A stretch of 18,687 bases of DNA, taken from positions 1-18,687 of the forward strand of contig JAEYYV010000104.1 in NCBI GenBank assembly GCA_023428295.1. Direction: 5' to 3'. The notes under the pieces are model-generated. The model saw only the letters and a program-made list of their open reading frames with translations. It did no database searches and was not told the origin of the DNA. The position numbers and the translations under genes were made by a program. Origin of the DNA: Pseudomonadota bacterium (GTDB lineage Bacteria; Myxococcota_A; Polyangia; Haliangiales; Haliangiaceae). Each line of letters starts with the position of its first letter. Position 1 is the stretch's first letter. Below, in pieces: positions 1 to 7,773 of the stretch.

Positions 1-642
1 CGACGATGGCGACGAGGCGGACGAGGAGCTGCGAACGCCGCGAGTTGCGCCGATGGCGACGATGGCGACGACGGGACGAGCCGTAGCGCCGAGGACGACG
101 GATGTCGACGACCGTTGCTCGAACGCACTCGCTCGTGTGAGCCGACGCCGTGGTCGCCATGTGGTGCGATGTCGAGGGCAGCGAGGACGCGTCGGTTCAC
201 AATCGCTCGAGGAGAGCGCGCGGTTGTGGTGGAGCGCGCCGGCTAACCGCGGCGAACCGACGACGGCGTGACGAGGTCTTCTACGGCCACCGACCAAGAG
301 AAGGTTGGTCTCGGGCCGTCACCAACAGCGCTCGTGGCGACGGATCCCGTTTCGCGCAGCCCTTCCGGCAAGCACGAGCAGCACGAGCACCATGGTCGGT
401 CGCGCTGCCAAGGTTCGTGCTCGCGGCTCATCGAGGCACGTCGAGCTCGGGAGCCACGGCACGTCTCGGTTGTCGCAACGTTCGCCGCGAAGCAGCAGCG
501 CAGCCACGGGGAGCGCGGACCGCTGGCGGGCGTTGCGGCGAGAGCCAACGCCACATCGAAGCACTTCGGTAAGCGCGCGCGTGGGTGGGAGGTGGGGCGT
601 TTTTTTGCGACGAGGACTCAGCCGGCCTACGATTTCGGGGCC
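1..642. other. Low-complexity upstream region without a convincing gene
   Basis: Several overlapping Arg/Ser/Ala-rich reading frames exist on both strands, but none has family features, and they contradict each other in the same bases. One frame is open from the left edge to the stop at 269-271 (Asp/Glu-rich, then Arg-rich) and could be the tail of a gene that starts outside the window, which I cannot support. Bases 5-13, 52-60 and 61-69 are copies of the 9-mer gatggcgac. A G-rich run at 582-596 is followed by seven T at 600-606, just before the cpoB-like gene. Otherwise I see nothing here. Confidence 0.6.
605..633 (+). promoter_or_regulatory. Possible promoter of the cpoB-like/LysM pair
   Basis: TTGCGA (605-610) and TACGAT (628-633) are separated by 17 bases and each matches the sigma70 consensus at four of six positions. 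The predicted transcript start would be near 640, only a few bases before the ATG at 643, so the mRNA would have almost no leader. Read by eye. Confidence 0.35.
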
Positions 643-1560
643 ATGAGCAGGCCAGCGCTGTGTCTATTGCTGTTGGTTGGTTGTGCGTCGCCGATGAAGG
701 CGTTGCGCGACGACAACCGCCGGCTCGATAAAGAAGTCACCGAGCTTCGCGACGAGAGGCGCGCGCAGGATCGCAAGCTTCGCGATCTGCAGCATCAGCT
801 CGACAAGCTGCGTGCAGATAAGGTGAGTGCGCTCGTGGCGCAGATGCCGTCGTTGCCCGTGGAGGTCGTGGGGCCGGCGCCGAGCGCGCCACGGGAGATG
901 AGCGATGGCTCGCGCGTGATCGGCGTGGCCGATGACGGCACCGAGATCGTGTACGAGGGTGACGCGGCGATGGGCAAGGTCGCGACGTGGGACGACGAGC
1001 CCGTGCGTCCGAGTCCGAGTCCGAGTCCGCGCGCGCGTCGCGCGGAGCCCGTGATCGACGTGAACGCCGCGACGACCGCGGCGGCACGTGATCGCATCGA
1101 GGTCACGCGGCGCATTCCGCCCGTGAGCGCGCGCGTCGGCCGCACGGCGATGCGCGATCGCGACTCGGCGCCGACCGAGCGGACGGAGACGGCGAGCGCC
1201 GAGTATCGAGTGGCTGTCGAGCTCGTGCGGGCGGGCGATCACGAGAATGCGGTCGCGAAGCTGCGCGCGTTCTTGGTGAAGTTCCCGCGCCACGACTATG
1301 CGGACAACGCGCAGTACTGGCTCGGCGAGGCGTTCTACGCGCAGAAGGATTACACGCGTGCGCTCGGCGAGTTCCGCAACGTCATCGAGACGTATCCGCG
1401 CGGCAACAAGGTTCCGGACGCGCTGCTCAAGGTTGGCTATTGCTACCAAGCGATGGGGCAGAGCGATAAGGCGAGGGCCGTGCTAGAGCAAGTGGTGACC
1501 CTCTATCCGAAGACGGAGCCTGCAGCGCTCGCGTCGAAGCGACTCGAAGGAGGCACCTAG
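643..1560 (+). CDS. CpoB/YbgF-like TPR lipoprotein (Tol-Pal-associated family)
   Basis: Predicted 305-aa lipoprotein. The frame is open further upstream to 268, but the ATG at 643 is chosen because it directly gives a signal peptide with lipobox LVGC (lipidated Cys14); residues upstream of it look random. Residues about 19-60 are charged and heptad-like, suggesting the N-terminal coiled coil of YbgF. Residues about 70-185 are a Pro/Arg/Ser-rich linker with a short PSPSPSP run. Residues about 186-303 match the YbgF/CpoB C-terminal TPR domain, including ADNAQYWLGEAFY and the KVPDALLKVGYCY helix. CpoB family members work in the periplasm, linking Tol-Pal to peptidoglycan synthesis during division. 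E. coli CpoB is soluble, so a lipid anchor is a variation. No pal or tol gene is visible here. It is coupled to the LysM gene downstream through a one-base overlap. Family confident, exact role inferred. Confidence 0.88.
   Translation: MSRPALCLLLLVGCASPMKALRDDNRRLDKEVTELRDERRAQDRKLRDLQHQLDKLRADKVSALVAQMPSLPVEVVGPAPSAPREMSDGSRVIGVADDGTEIVYEGDAAMGKVATWDDEPVRPSPSPSPRARRAEPVIDVNAATTAAARDRIEVTRRIPPVSARVGRTAMRDRDSAPTERTETASAEYRVAVELVRAGDHENAVAKLRAFLVKFPRHDYADNAQYWLGEAFYAQKDYTRALGEFRNVIETYPRGNKVPDALLKVGYCYQAMGQSDKARAVLEQVVTLYPKTEPAALASKRLEGGT
1547..1553 (+). promoter_or_regulatory. Strong Shine-Dalgarno for the LysM gene
   Basis: AAGGAGG lies inside the 3' end of the cpoB-like gene, six bases before the GTG at 1560. 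It fixes the LysM start and indicates translational coupling. Confidence 0.75.
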
Positions 1561-2840
1561 TGGCGAAGCGCAACATCCGGCGGATCGTGTTCGGAGCGGC
1601 GTCGCTACTGCCCGCGACGGCGCTCGCGCAGAACGTTCCCGTCGGCGACGTGAGCACGAACCTCGATCCGAGCGCGGCGCCCTCGGGGACGCAGCGCCCT
1701 GCACCTGCGTCGGGTGCGAACGGCGGACGCACGGCGATTCCGTCGGGCAGCGCGACCCAGCCCAACGTCATCGTCGTCGGCCCCGATGGCAAGGTGACGT
1801 CGCCCAATCAGGGCGAGCCGGCCGAGAACGGGTACTACGTGTCGGGAGGAGATCAGCTACCCGTCGCGGACTCGATGGAGATGCACGCGGGGCCGATTCC
1901 CGAGCTGCACGTCGTTCGCGGTGGCGACACGTTGTGGGACATCAGCTCGTACTACTTCGCGAACCCATGGGAGTGGCCGAAGGTCTGGTCGTACAACCCG
2001 CAGATCACGAACCCGCACTGGATCTATCCCGGCGACCTCGTGCGTCTGTTGCCGCGCGGCATCTTTGTTTCGAATGCGATGGATCCCGACCCCGAGCAGC
2101 AACAAGGACCGACGCAGAAGCAACCGGACGTGTTGCCTGCGCCCGCACGGCGCACGGGCGTCGGCATCAAGCAGATCGCGTTCGTCGAGAAGCAGGATCT
2201 CGACAAGAGCGTCGTCATCGATGGCAGCGTCGACGAGAAGACACTCCTCGGTGATGGCGACGCCGTGTACTTGAGCTATCCAGAGGGCAAGGCGCCCACC
2301 GTCGGCAAGCGCTACTCGATCTACATCCCCGGCGAGAAGGTCGCGCAGGGCTCGAACAACTTCGGCGCGTACGTGAAGGTGATCGGTACGGTCGAGGTGG
2401 TGAGCGTCAAAGAGAACAAGCGCGCGCGCGGCGTGATCGTGCAGGCGAACCAAGAGATCGAGCGCGGCGCGAAGGTCGGCCCGCTCGCGAAGCAGTTCAC
2501 GAACGTTCCACCGGTGGCGCCCAAGGTCGACGCGCAGGGGCCGATCATCGGACTCTTGACGCGCGAGCAGCTGATCGGCGACGGCGAGGTCGTGTTCGTC
2601 GCACTCGGCAAGAACAGCGGCGTCGAGGTCGGCAACCGCATGTACGTGGTTCGCCGCGGTGACGGCAGGCCGGACATCATGGCCAAGGACGTCGGCAAAG
2701 ACGATCGCCGGTTCCCCGCCCGCGCCCTCGGCGAGATCGTGATCGTCGAGGTCGGCGAGAAGGTCTCGGTCGGTCTCGTGACCCTGTCCGTGCAGGAGAT
2801 GAGCATCGGCGACCTGGTCATGATGCAGGCTGCGAAGTAG
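1560..2840 (+). CDS. Exported LysM-domain protein
   Basis: 426-aa protein starting at GTG, whose first base is the last base of the upstream TAG; the SD AAGGAGG supports this start. Residues 1-23 form a Sec signal peptide (basic RRI, hydrophobic core, ALA before Gln24), so it is likely periplasmic or exported. Residues 24-100 are a Pro/Gly/Asn-rich low-complexity stretch. A single LysM domain covers about 116-163, with VRGGDTLWDIS at its start and WIYPGDLVRLLP at its end. LysM binds N-acetylglucosamine-containing glycan such as peptidoglycan. Residues about 205-426 are a conserved-looking beta-rich part with several Val/Gly segments that I do not recognise; no catalytic peptidase or amidase motif is visible. 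The pairing with a CpoB-like TPR lipoprotein suggests a cell-wall or division role (inference). LysM proteins in this position before dprA-topA are familiar from myxobacteria. Confidence 0.88.
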   Translation: MAKRNIRRIVFGAASLLPATALAQNVPVGDVSTNLDPSAAPSGTQRPAPASGANGGRTAIPSGSATQPNVIVVGPDGKVTSPNQGEPAENGYYVSGGDQLPVADSMEMHAGPIPELHVVRGGDTLWDISSYYFANPWEWPKVWSYNPQITNPHWIYPGDLVRLLPRGIFVSNAMDPDPEQQQGPTQKQPDVLPAPARRTGVGIKQIAFVEKQDLDKSVVIDGSVDEKTLLGDGDAVYLSYPEGKAPTVGKRYSIYIPGEKVAQGSNNFGAYVKVIGTVEVVSVKENKRARGVIVQANQEIERGAKVGPLAKQFTNVPPVAPKVDAQGPIIGLLTREQLIGDGEVVFVALGKNSGVEVGNRMYVVRRGDGRPDIMAKDVGKDDRRFPARALGEIVIVEVGEKVSVGLVTLSVQEMSIGDLVMMQAAK

Positions 2841-2874
2841 TCCGAGACCGGCTTCGCCTGCGGGGTCGCGACTA
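2838..2874 (+). terminator. Possible imperfect hairpin after the LysM gene
   Basis: TAGTC (2838-2842) can pair with GACTA (2870-2874), and GACC (2846-2849) with GGTC (2864-2867), around an inner GGC-TTC-GCC. It overlaps the LysM stop codon. There is no T-tract, so intrinsic termination is uncertain. Confidence 0.3.
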
Positions 2875-2902
2875 GACCAACAGTCAGGACGTGCCCGCAC
2901 CG

Positions 2903-2909
2903 TATATAA
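2903..2909 (+). promoter_or_regulatory. AT-rich -10-like box upstream of dprA
   Basis: TATATAA stands out in otherwise GC-rich DNA and is the best -10 candidate for the dprA-topA unit. No convincing -35 is visible 16-18 bases upstream. The box is immediately followed by an SD-like AGGAAGGG (2909-2916). Confidence 0.35.
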
Positions 2910-3000
2910 GGAAGGGCGATCGTCGATGTAGCTGAAATTGCTTGTCGGCGTCTCGGTCGACTTGACGGCGCCCTGCCAGGTGGCTATTTGCTTCCCCCCT

Positions 3001-3792
3001 GTGACCTCGGTCGTCCTTCCTCCCGCTGCGCTGCCTGGTCGTCTCGTTCGGCTTGGCTGGGAGTCCGAGGTCCACGTTCGCGGGCACCTCGCGAGCCCGG
3101 ATCGATCGGCCGCCATCGTGGGAGCACGCGCAGCGAGCGGCATCGCCATGAAGCGAGCGCACGCGATCGCGAGGCACCTCGCGCGGCACGGCGTTCACGT
3201 GGTGTCGGGTGGTGCGCTGGGCGTGGATGGCGCTGCGCATCGCGGTGCCCTGGATGGCGGCGGCACCACCACCGTGGTGCTCGGCACTGGCGTGGACGTC
3301 ATGTACCCCGCGCGGCACGCACCGCTGTTTCGCGAGGTGCTCGACAAGGGCGGCGCGCTCGTCAGCATGTTCCCCGACGGATGCGGCCCGCGTCGTCACA
3401 CGTTCACCAAGCGCAACGAGCTCATCGCTGCGCTCGCGGACGTGGTGATCGTCGTGGAAGCGGACGTGCGAAGCGGATCGCTCTCCACCGCGCGTGCTGC
3501 TGAGAGGCACGGTCGCATCGTCGCTGCGTGGCCCGGCAGCGCCGGCTGCGATCGCTTGCTCGCGAGCGGCGCGTCGCTCGTCGAGAGCGAAGGCGATGCA
3601 CTCCTCGCGGCGATGGGCACTCCACGCGAGCGCCCGCCCGTTCCTCTAGATCCGATCGCGATGGCCGTGCGCGCCGCGATCGACGATGGATGCACCAGCA
3701 TCGACGACATCGTTCGCACGACCGGCCTCGCAGTGCGCGCAGTTTTGCGTGCGCTGCCTCTGATCGAACAGACGTCTGCGAGGAAGCTGTGA
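3001..3792 (+). CDS. dprA: DNA-processing protein DprA
   Basis: DprA binds incoming single-stranded DNA and loads RecA during natural transformation. From GTG 3001 the protein is 263 aa. Residues about 35-190 form the Rossmann-like DprA core: AIVGAR (38-43), VVSGGALGVDGAAH (67-80), VVLGTGVDVMYP (92-103), FTKRN (135-139), a SGSLSTA motif (158-164) and a WPGS turn (178-181). Residues 217-255 resemble the C-terminal DprA winged helix. The N-terminal SAM/HhH domain of longer DprA proteins is absent. The core is somewhat divergent: GAR instead of GSR, GALGVD instead of GLARGID, and KRNELIAAL instead of RNRIIAGL. The start is uncertain: the frame stays open to a TTG at 2938 (284 aa), but no start has a good SD. 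I prefer 3001 because the VRG segment then lies at the usual distance and the 21 codons before it look atypical. It overlaps topA by four bases. Confidence 0.88.
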   Translation: MTSVVLPPAALPGRLVRLGWESEVHVRGHLASPDRSAAIVGARAASGIAMKRAHAIARHLARHGVHVVSGGALGVDGAAHRGALDGGGTTTVVLGTGVDVMYPARHAPLFREVLDKGGALVSMFPDGCGPRRHTFTKRNELIAALADVVIVVEADVRSGSLSTARAAERHGRIVAAWPGSAGCDRLLASGASLVESEGDALLAAMGTPRERPPVPLDPIAMAVRAAIDDGCTSIDDIVRTTGLAVRAVLRALPLIEQTSARKL

Positions 3793-6500
3793 GTAAAGCA
3801 AAGGCGACAAAGCCGGCGGCAAAGGCAGCAGCGAAAGCTGCAACCAAGCCGACCAAGTCCAAAGCCGATCCCAAGGCGAAAGCCGAGGACGCGGACACGG
3901 AGAAACCCACCAAGACGACGAAGCCCGCAAAGGCCGCGAAGCCCGCAAAGGCCGCAAAGCCTGCAAAGGGTGCCAAGGCTGCAAAGGCCGACAAGGCCGA
4001 CAAGGTCGACAAGGCCAATGCTCCTGTGGCGAAGGCCGATGCCAAGGGCGGCAAGGGTAGAGGCGCGCCCGGCAAGAAGGGCAAGTGGGGCAAGAAGACC
4101 AAGGAAGAGCTCGCAGCGATCGACGCGGAGGTCGCGGAGATCGAGGCCGAGATCAAGCGCAAGCCCAAGAAGGTGAAGCCGGGTAGCGCGCTGGTCGTCG
4201 TCGAGTCTCCCGCCAAGGCCAAGACCATCGGCAAGTACCTCGGTGCTGGCTACGTCGTGAAGGCGTCGGTGGGTCACGTCCGCGACCTGCCCAAGAGCAA
4301 GATCGGCGTCGACTTCGACAACAACTTCGAGCCGTCGTACGAGGTGCTCGAGGGCAAGAAGAAGGTCGTCGCGGAGATCCGCAAAGCGGCGCGCGAGAAC
4401 GAGACCGTGTATCTCGCATCCGACCCCGATCGCGAGGGCGAGGCCATCGCGTGGCACATCGCCGAGGAGATCAAGGACGTCAACACGAACTACAAGCGCG
4501 TGTTGATCAACGAGATCACCAAGAAGGGCGTCAACGCGGCCATCGCTGCGCCGCGCGAGATCGACATGAACAAGACCGACGCGCAGCAGGCGCGCCGCAT
4601 CCTGGATCGCCTCGTCGGTTACGAGATCAGCCCGATCCTGTGGAACAAGGTGCAGCGCGGATTGTCCGCCGGCCGCGTGCAGTCGGTCGCCGTGCGCCTC
4701 GTGTGCGAACGCGAGGAAGAGATCAAAGCGTTCAAGCCCGACGAGTACTGGTCCGTCGAGACCACCTGCGTGCAAGCCGACGGCGCGGACCTGGTGACGG
4801 CCGAGGAAGACAAGCGCCTTCGGTTCGGTGCGCGCATCTGGAAGTGGAAGGGCGAGAAGGCGGAGCCCAAGACGGAGGCCGAGGCCAACGCGATCCGCGA
4901 CGAGCTCGCCGCGGGTAACGCTACGGTCGCGAGCGTCGAGAAGAAGGAGCGCCGCAAGAAAGCGCAGGCGCCGTTCATCACGTCGCGCTTGCAGCAGGAC
5001 GCGGCGCGCAAGCTTCGCTACTCCGCGAAGCGCACCATGGCGCTCGCGCAGCGCCTCTATGAAGGTGTGGAGCTCGGTGAAGAAGGCCCGACGGGTCTCA
5101 TCACCTATATGCGTACGGACTCCACGCGTATCTCCGACGACGCGCTCACCGCGGTGCGCGATCATATTCGCGACACGTACGGCGCGGAGTACCTGCCCGA
5201 GGAGCCCAACACGTACGGCAACAAGGACCGCGCGCAGGACGCCCACGAAGCGATCCGTCCGACGCTCATGGAGTGGCCGCCGGAGCGCGTGGCCACGGCG
5301 CTCGCCGAGCACCCCGAGGGCAGCGAGCTCACCAAGCTGTACACGCTGATCTGGCAGCGCTTCGTCGCGAGCCAGATGGTCCCGGCCGTGTATGACGCGA
5401 CCACGGTCGACATGGATCGCGGCGAGGCGCAGCTGCGCGCGACCGGTCAGATCCTCAAGTTCGCGGGTTACACCAAGGTCTACGAGGTCGCCGAAACCGA
5501 CGACGCGAAGGCCGAGGCCGCCGAGTCCGCAGACCGCTTGCTGCCGCCGCTCGAAGTCGGCGAGACGGTGATCCTCGAGGAGATCCGTCCCGAGCAGCAC
5601 TTCACGCAGCCGCCGCCTCGGTTCTCCGAAGCGTCACTGGTGAAGGAGCTCGAGGAGCGCGGCATCGGCCGGCCGTCGACGTACGCGTCGATCATGTCGA
5701 CCATCGCGGACCGCGGCTACGTGGAGAAGCGCGAGGCGCGGTTCTTCCCGACCGAGCTCGGCATCCTCGTCAACAGCCTGCTCGTGCAGAGCTTCCCCGA
5801 GATCGTGTCGAGTGACTTCACCGCGAAGATGGAGTCGGATCTCGACCGCGTGGAAGAGGGCTCGCAGGACTGGCGCAAGCTTCTCGGTGGATTCTACGAG
5901 CCGTTCAAGATCGAGCTCGAGACCGCGAAGACCGAGATGCGCGACGTCAAGCGCGAGGAGATCGCGACGGAGTGGACGTGCGAGAAGTGCGGCAAGCCCA
6001 TGGTGATCAAGTGGGGCCGCAACGGCAGCTTCCTCGCGTGCCAGGGCTACCCCGAGTGCCGCAACACCATGGAGGTCGTGAAGAACCTCGACGGTACGTG
6101 GGAGAAAGTTCCCCCGCAGACCACCGACGAGATCTGCGAGACCTGCGGCGCACCCATGACGGTGAAGCGCGGACGTTTCGGCAGCTTCCTCGCGTGCACG
6201 AAGTACCCCGAGTGCAAGACGACCAAGCCCATCTCGCTCGGCGTGAAGTGCCCGCGGCCCGGATGCGGAGGCTTCATCGCGGAGAAGCGCTCGCGTCGCG
6301 GCAAGCCGTTCTACGGCTGTTCCAACTGGGCCAAGAAGCAGTGCGACTTCGTCGCGTGGGACAAGCCCATCCCGCAGCCATGTCCGACCTGCCAAGCCAA
6401 GTTCGTCCTCAAGAAGGAGACGAAGCGCGGCATCACCCTCCGCTGTATGGAGTGCGACTGGCAGCAAGGCGTGGCTGACACCGAAGAGAGCGCTGCATAG
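3789..6500 (+). CDS. topA: DNA topoisomerase I (type IA) with Lys/Ala-rich N-terminal extension
   Basis: 903-aa enzyme that relaxes negative supercoils by single-strand passage. GTG 3789 overlaps the dprA TGA by four bases, and GAGGAAG (3780-3786) lies just upstream. Residues 1-130 are an unusual extension rich in Lys and Ala, with repeated KPAKAA units, resembling a histone H1-like tail. The Toprim domain starts at about 133 with LVVVESPAKAKTIGKYL and contains the acidic DPDREGE motif with D212, D214 and E216 (metal and catalytic residues). The active-site tyrosine is Y440 in TYMRTDSTRIS. The C-terminus from C731 carries three or four C4 zinc-finger modules (CEKCG, CETCG, CPRPGCG, CPTC), as in E. 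coli TopA. Length is greater than the usual 760-870 aa mainly because of the N-terminal tail. Essential housekeeping gene; family certain. Confidence 0.98.
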   Translation: MSKAKATKPAAKAAAKAATKPTKSKADPKAKAEDADTEKPTKTTKPAKAAKPAKAAKPAKGAKAAKADKADKVDKANAPVAKADAKGGKGRGAPGKKGKWGKKTKEELAAIDAEVAEIEAEIKRKPKKVKPGSALVVVESPAKAKTIGKYLGAGYVVKASVGHVRDLPKSKIGVDFDNNFEPSYEVLEGKKKVVAEIRKAARENETVYLASDPDREGEAIAWHIAEEIKDVNTNYKRVLINEITKKGVNAAIAAPREIDMNKTDAQQARRILDRLVGYEISPILWNKVQRGLSAGRVQSVAVRLVCEREEEIKAFKPDEYWSVETTCVQADGADLVTAEEDKRLRFGARIWKWKGEKAEPKTEAEANAIRDELAAGNATVASVEKKERRKKAQAPFITSRLQQDAARKLRYSAKRTMALAQRLYEGVELGEEGPTGLITYMRTDSTRISDDALTAVRDHIRDTYGAEYLPEEPNTYGNKDRAQDAHEAIRPTLMEWPPERVATALAEHPEGSELTKLYTLIWQRFVASQMVPAVYDATTVDMDRGEAQLRATGQILKFAGYTKVYEVAETDDAKAEAAESADRLLPPLEVGETVILEEIRPEQHFTQPPPRFSEASLVKELEERGIGRPSTYASIMSTIADRGYVEKREARFFPTELGILVNSLLVQSFPEIVSSDFTAKMESDLDRVEEGSQDWRKLLGGFYEPFKIELETAKTEMRDVKREEIATEWTCEKCGKPMVIKWGRNGSFLACQGYPECRNTMEVVKNLDGTWEKVPPQTTDEICETCGAPMTVKRGRFGSFLACTKYPECKTTKPISLGVKCPRPGCGGFIAEKRSRRGKPFYGCSNWAKKQCDFVAWDKPIPQPCPTCQAKFVLKKETKRGITLRCMECDWQQGVADTEESAA

Positions 6501-6504
6501 CCGC

Positions 6505-6538
6505 GACGATTCGCGCGTTGGCGCTGCGCCGAGTCGTC
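6505..6538 (+). terminator. Hairpin just downstream of topA
   Basis: GACGA (6505-6509) pairs with TCGTC (6534-6538), one mismatch and TCG/CGA follow, and an inner GGCGC-T-GCGCC sits at 6520-6530. It begins four bases after the topA stop. There is no T-tract, so it may be a rho-independent-like or processing hairpin. It also overlaps the probable promoter region of the next small gene. Confidence 0.4.
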
Positions 6539-6547
6539 TGGTACACG
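6539..6547 (+). promoter_or_regulatory. Extended -10 of the small zinc-ribbon gene
   Basis: TGG-TACACG ends seven bases before the GTG at 6555. TTGGCG at 6518-6523 could be a -35 (18-base spacer). Position implies a leaderless transcript. The GGTACAC heptamer and its 8-base distance to GTG are identical upstream of argD. Confidence 0.45.
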
Positions 6548-6554
6548 TCGTGGC

Positions 6555-6761
6555 GTGACGCCAGTCCTCGTCGCGTTCTTCGTGTCGATTGTCTTCGCGG
6601 GCTCCGCGCTGACGCTGGCGAAGCGCAAGCGCGAGCCGTGCACCGTGTGTCGCAATGGCGAGCTCGTTCACGGGCGCGACTTCGCGTGGCACTGCAAGTC
6701 GTGCAAAGCACGCTTCGTGCGCGAGCGCGGTGCGCTCGTCCAACGCGACCTGCCTCGCTAG
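6555..6761 (+). CDS. Small membrane-anchored zinc-ribbon protein, function unknown
   Basis: 68-aa protein starting at GTG. Residues 3-20 are a hydrophobic segment (VLVAFFVSIVFAGSALTL), followed by a basic KRKR, suggesting one transmembrane helix with the rest in the cytoplasm. A CTVC pair and a CKSC pair 19 residues further on, in the second half, could form a zinc ribbon. I do not recognise a named family. No SD is visible; an extended -10 sits at leaderless distance. The gene runs toward xerC, and both stop codons are read from the same palindromic CTAG (6758-6761). Membrane segment and paired cysteines in order make it likelier real than a chance frame, but it is short. Confidence 0.6.
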   Translation: MTPVLVAFFVSIVFAGSALTLAKRKREPCTVCRNGELVHGRDFAWHCKSCKARFVRERGALVQRDLPR

Positions 6762-7744
6762 GTCTTGGCCTTCGCGCGCGGGTGCGCGTCGTCGTAGACG
6801 CGCGTCAGGTGATCGAGGGACACCTTCGTATAGATCTGCGTCGATGACAGGCTCGCGTGACCGAGCAGCTCTTGGATCGCGCGAAGGTCCGCGCCGCCAT
6901 CGAGCAGGTGCGTCGCGTACGAGTGGCGCAGGCCGTGTGGCGTGGCGGTCGCGCGAATGCCACCCGCGATCGACCAGCGCTTCACCATGCGTTGCACGGA
7001 GCGCGGCGTGAGGCGATCGCCGGCCGCGTTGACGAACAGGGCACTGCCGGTCGCTCGGAGATCCTTGCGGATCGCGAGGTACGCGCGCAGGGCGTCGTCG
7101 GTCGTGTTGACGATCGGCACCTGGCGCTGCTTGTTGCCCTTGCCGCGGCGCACGATCAGCATCGGCACGCCGTACCGGTCACGGTCGATATCTCCGATGT
7201 CTAGACCGCATGCCTCGGAGACACGTAGGCCCGTGCCCCAGAGCAGCTCCATCAATGCAGCATCTCGCTTGCGAAGCAGGTCGTGGCGCACTTGTTCCGA
7301 CGCACTCAGCGTGCGGTGGCTCGTGCGTCCCGTGCGCGCCGGTGCTTCCACGAGCTGCGTCGCGTCGTCGACATCGAGCGCCCGCGGCAAGCCGCGATGC
7401 TTCTTGGGGCCGCGGATCGCGGCGGCGGGGTTGCCCTCGATCACCCCGCGCTTGACGAGGAAGCGACAGAACGCGCGCACGCTCGACAGCTTGCGGCTGA
7501 TCGTAGCGGGGCCGTTCTCCCCGAACAGCTCGGCGAGCTGGCTGCGGATCTCGAGCGCGGAGAGGCGCGCGAGCGGCACGTCCTTGCCCCGCTTCTCCAC
7601 GAGATGAGCGCGCAACGCGGCGACGTCGCGCAAGTACACCTCGACCGTCTTCGGCGAGTACGCGCGCTCGACCTCGAGGTACTGCTGGAAGGCGGTGGTG
7701 GCGGAGTCCCAGTCCACGGCGCAAGGATGTGCTGCCGCTGGCAT
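6758..7744 (-). CDS. xerC: Tyrosine recombinase XerC/XerD family
   Basis: 328-aa site-specific recombinase, the normal Xer length apart from a short insert. ATG 7744 is chosen over the upstream in-frame start at 7858 because the SAM-like core-binding domain begins soon after it; the extra 38 residues look random. Residues 12-105 are the N-terminal DNA-binding domain, 120-315 the catalytic domain. The full catalytic set is visible: R173 (GTGLRVSE), K202 (GKGNKQR), H270 and R273 (HGLRH), H296 (GHASLSSTQIY) and nucleophile Y305. Residues about 135-158 form a Xer insert. XerC with XerD resolves chromosome dimers at dif; a single Xer in the window cannot be assigned C or D by sequence alone, but position near hslVU and trmFO is typical of xerC. 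No SD is visible. Transcribed convergently with the topA unit. Confidence 0.93.
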   Translation of the reverse strand: MPAAAHPCAVDWDSATTAFQQYLEVERAYSPKTVEVYLRDVAALRAHLVEKRGKDVPLARLSALEIRSQLAELFGENGPATISRKLSSVRAFCRFLVKRGVIEGNPAAAIRGPKKHRGLPRALDVDDATQLVEAPARTGRTSHRTLSASEQVRHDLLRKRDAALMELLWGTGLRVSEACGLDIGDIDRDRYGVPMLIVRRGKGNKQRQVPIVNTTDDALRAYLAIRKDLRATGSALFVNAAGDRLTPRSVQRMVKRWSIAGGIRATATPHGLRHSYATHLLDGGADLRAIQELLGHASLSSTQIYTKVSLDHLTRVYDDAHPRAKAKT

Positions 7745-7773
7745 GGCGGGCGAGTTTTCGTCACTGTAGAGGC

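Noticed and set aside
268..642. In-frame upstream extension of the cpoB-like gene
   Set aside because: The extension is random-looking, and ATG 643 gives a lipoprotein signal.
1857..3149. 430-aa minus-strand frame opposite the LysM gene
   Set aside because: Shadow frame; the plus strand has the signal peptide, LysM motif and a strong SD.
3396..5600. 734-aa minus-strand frame opposite dprA/topA
   Set aside because: Shadow of the strongly biased codons of topA; composition is Leu/Arg/Asp-rich with no domain.
6758..7744. Integrase of a mobile element
   Set aside because: The recombinase has Xer length and motifs and lies in a housekeeping context; no att repeats or phage genes are seen.
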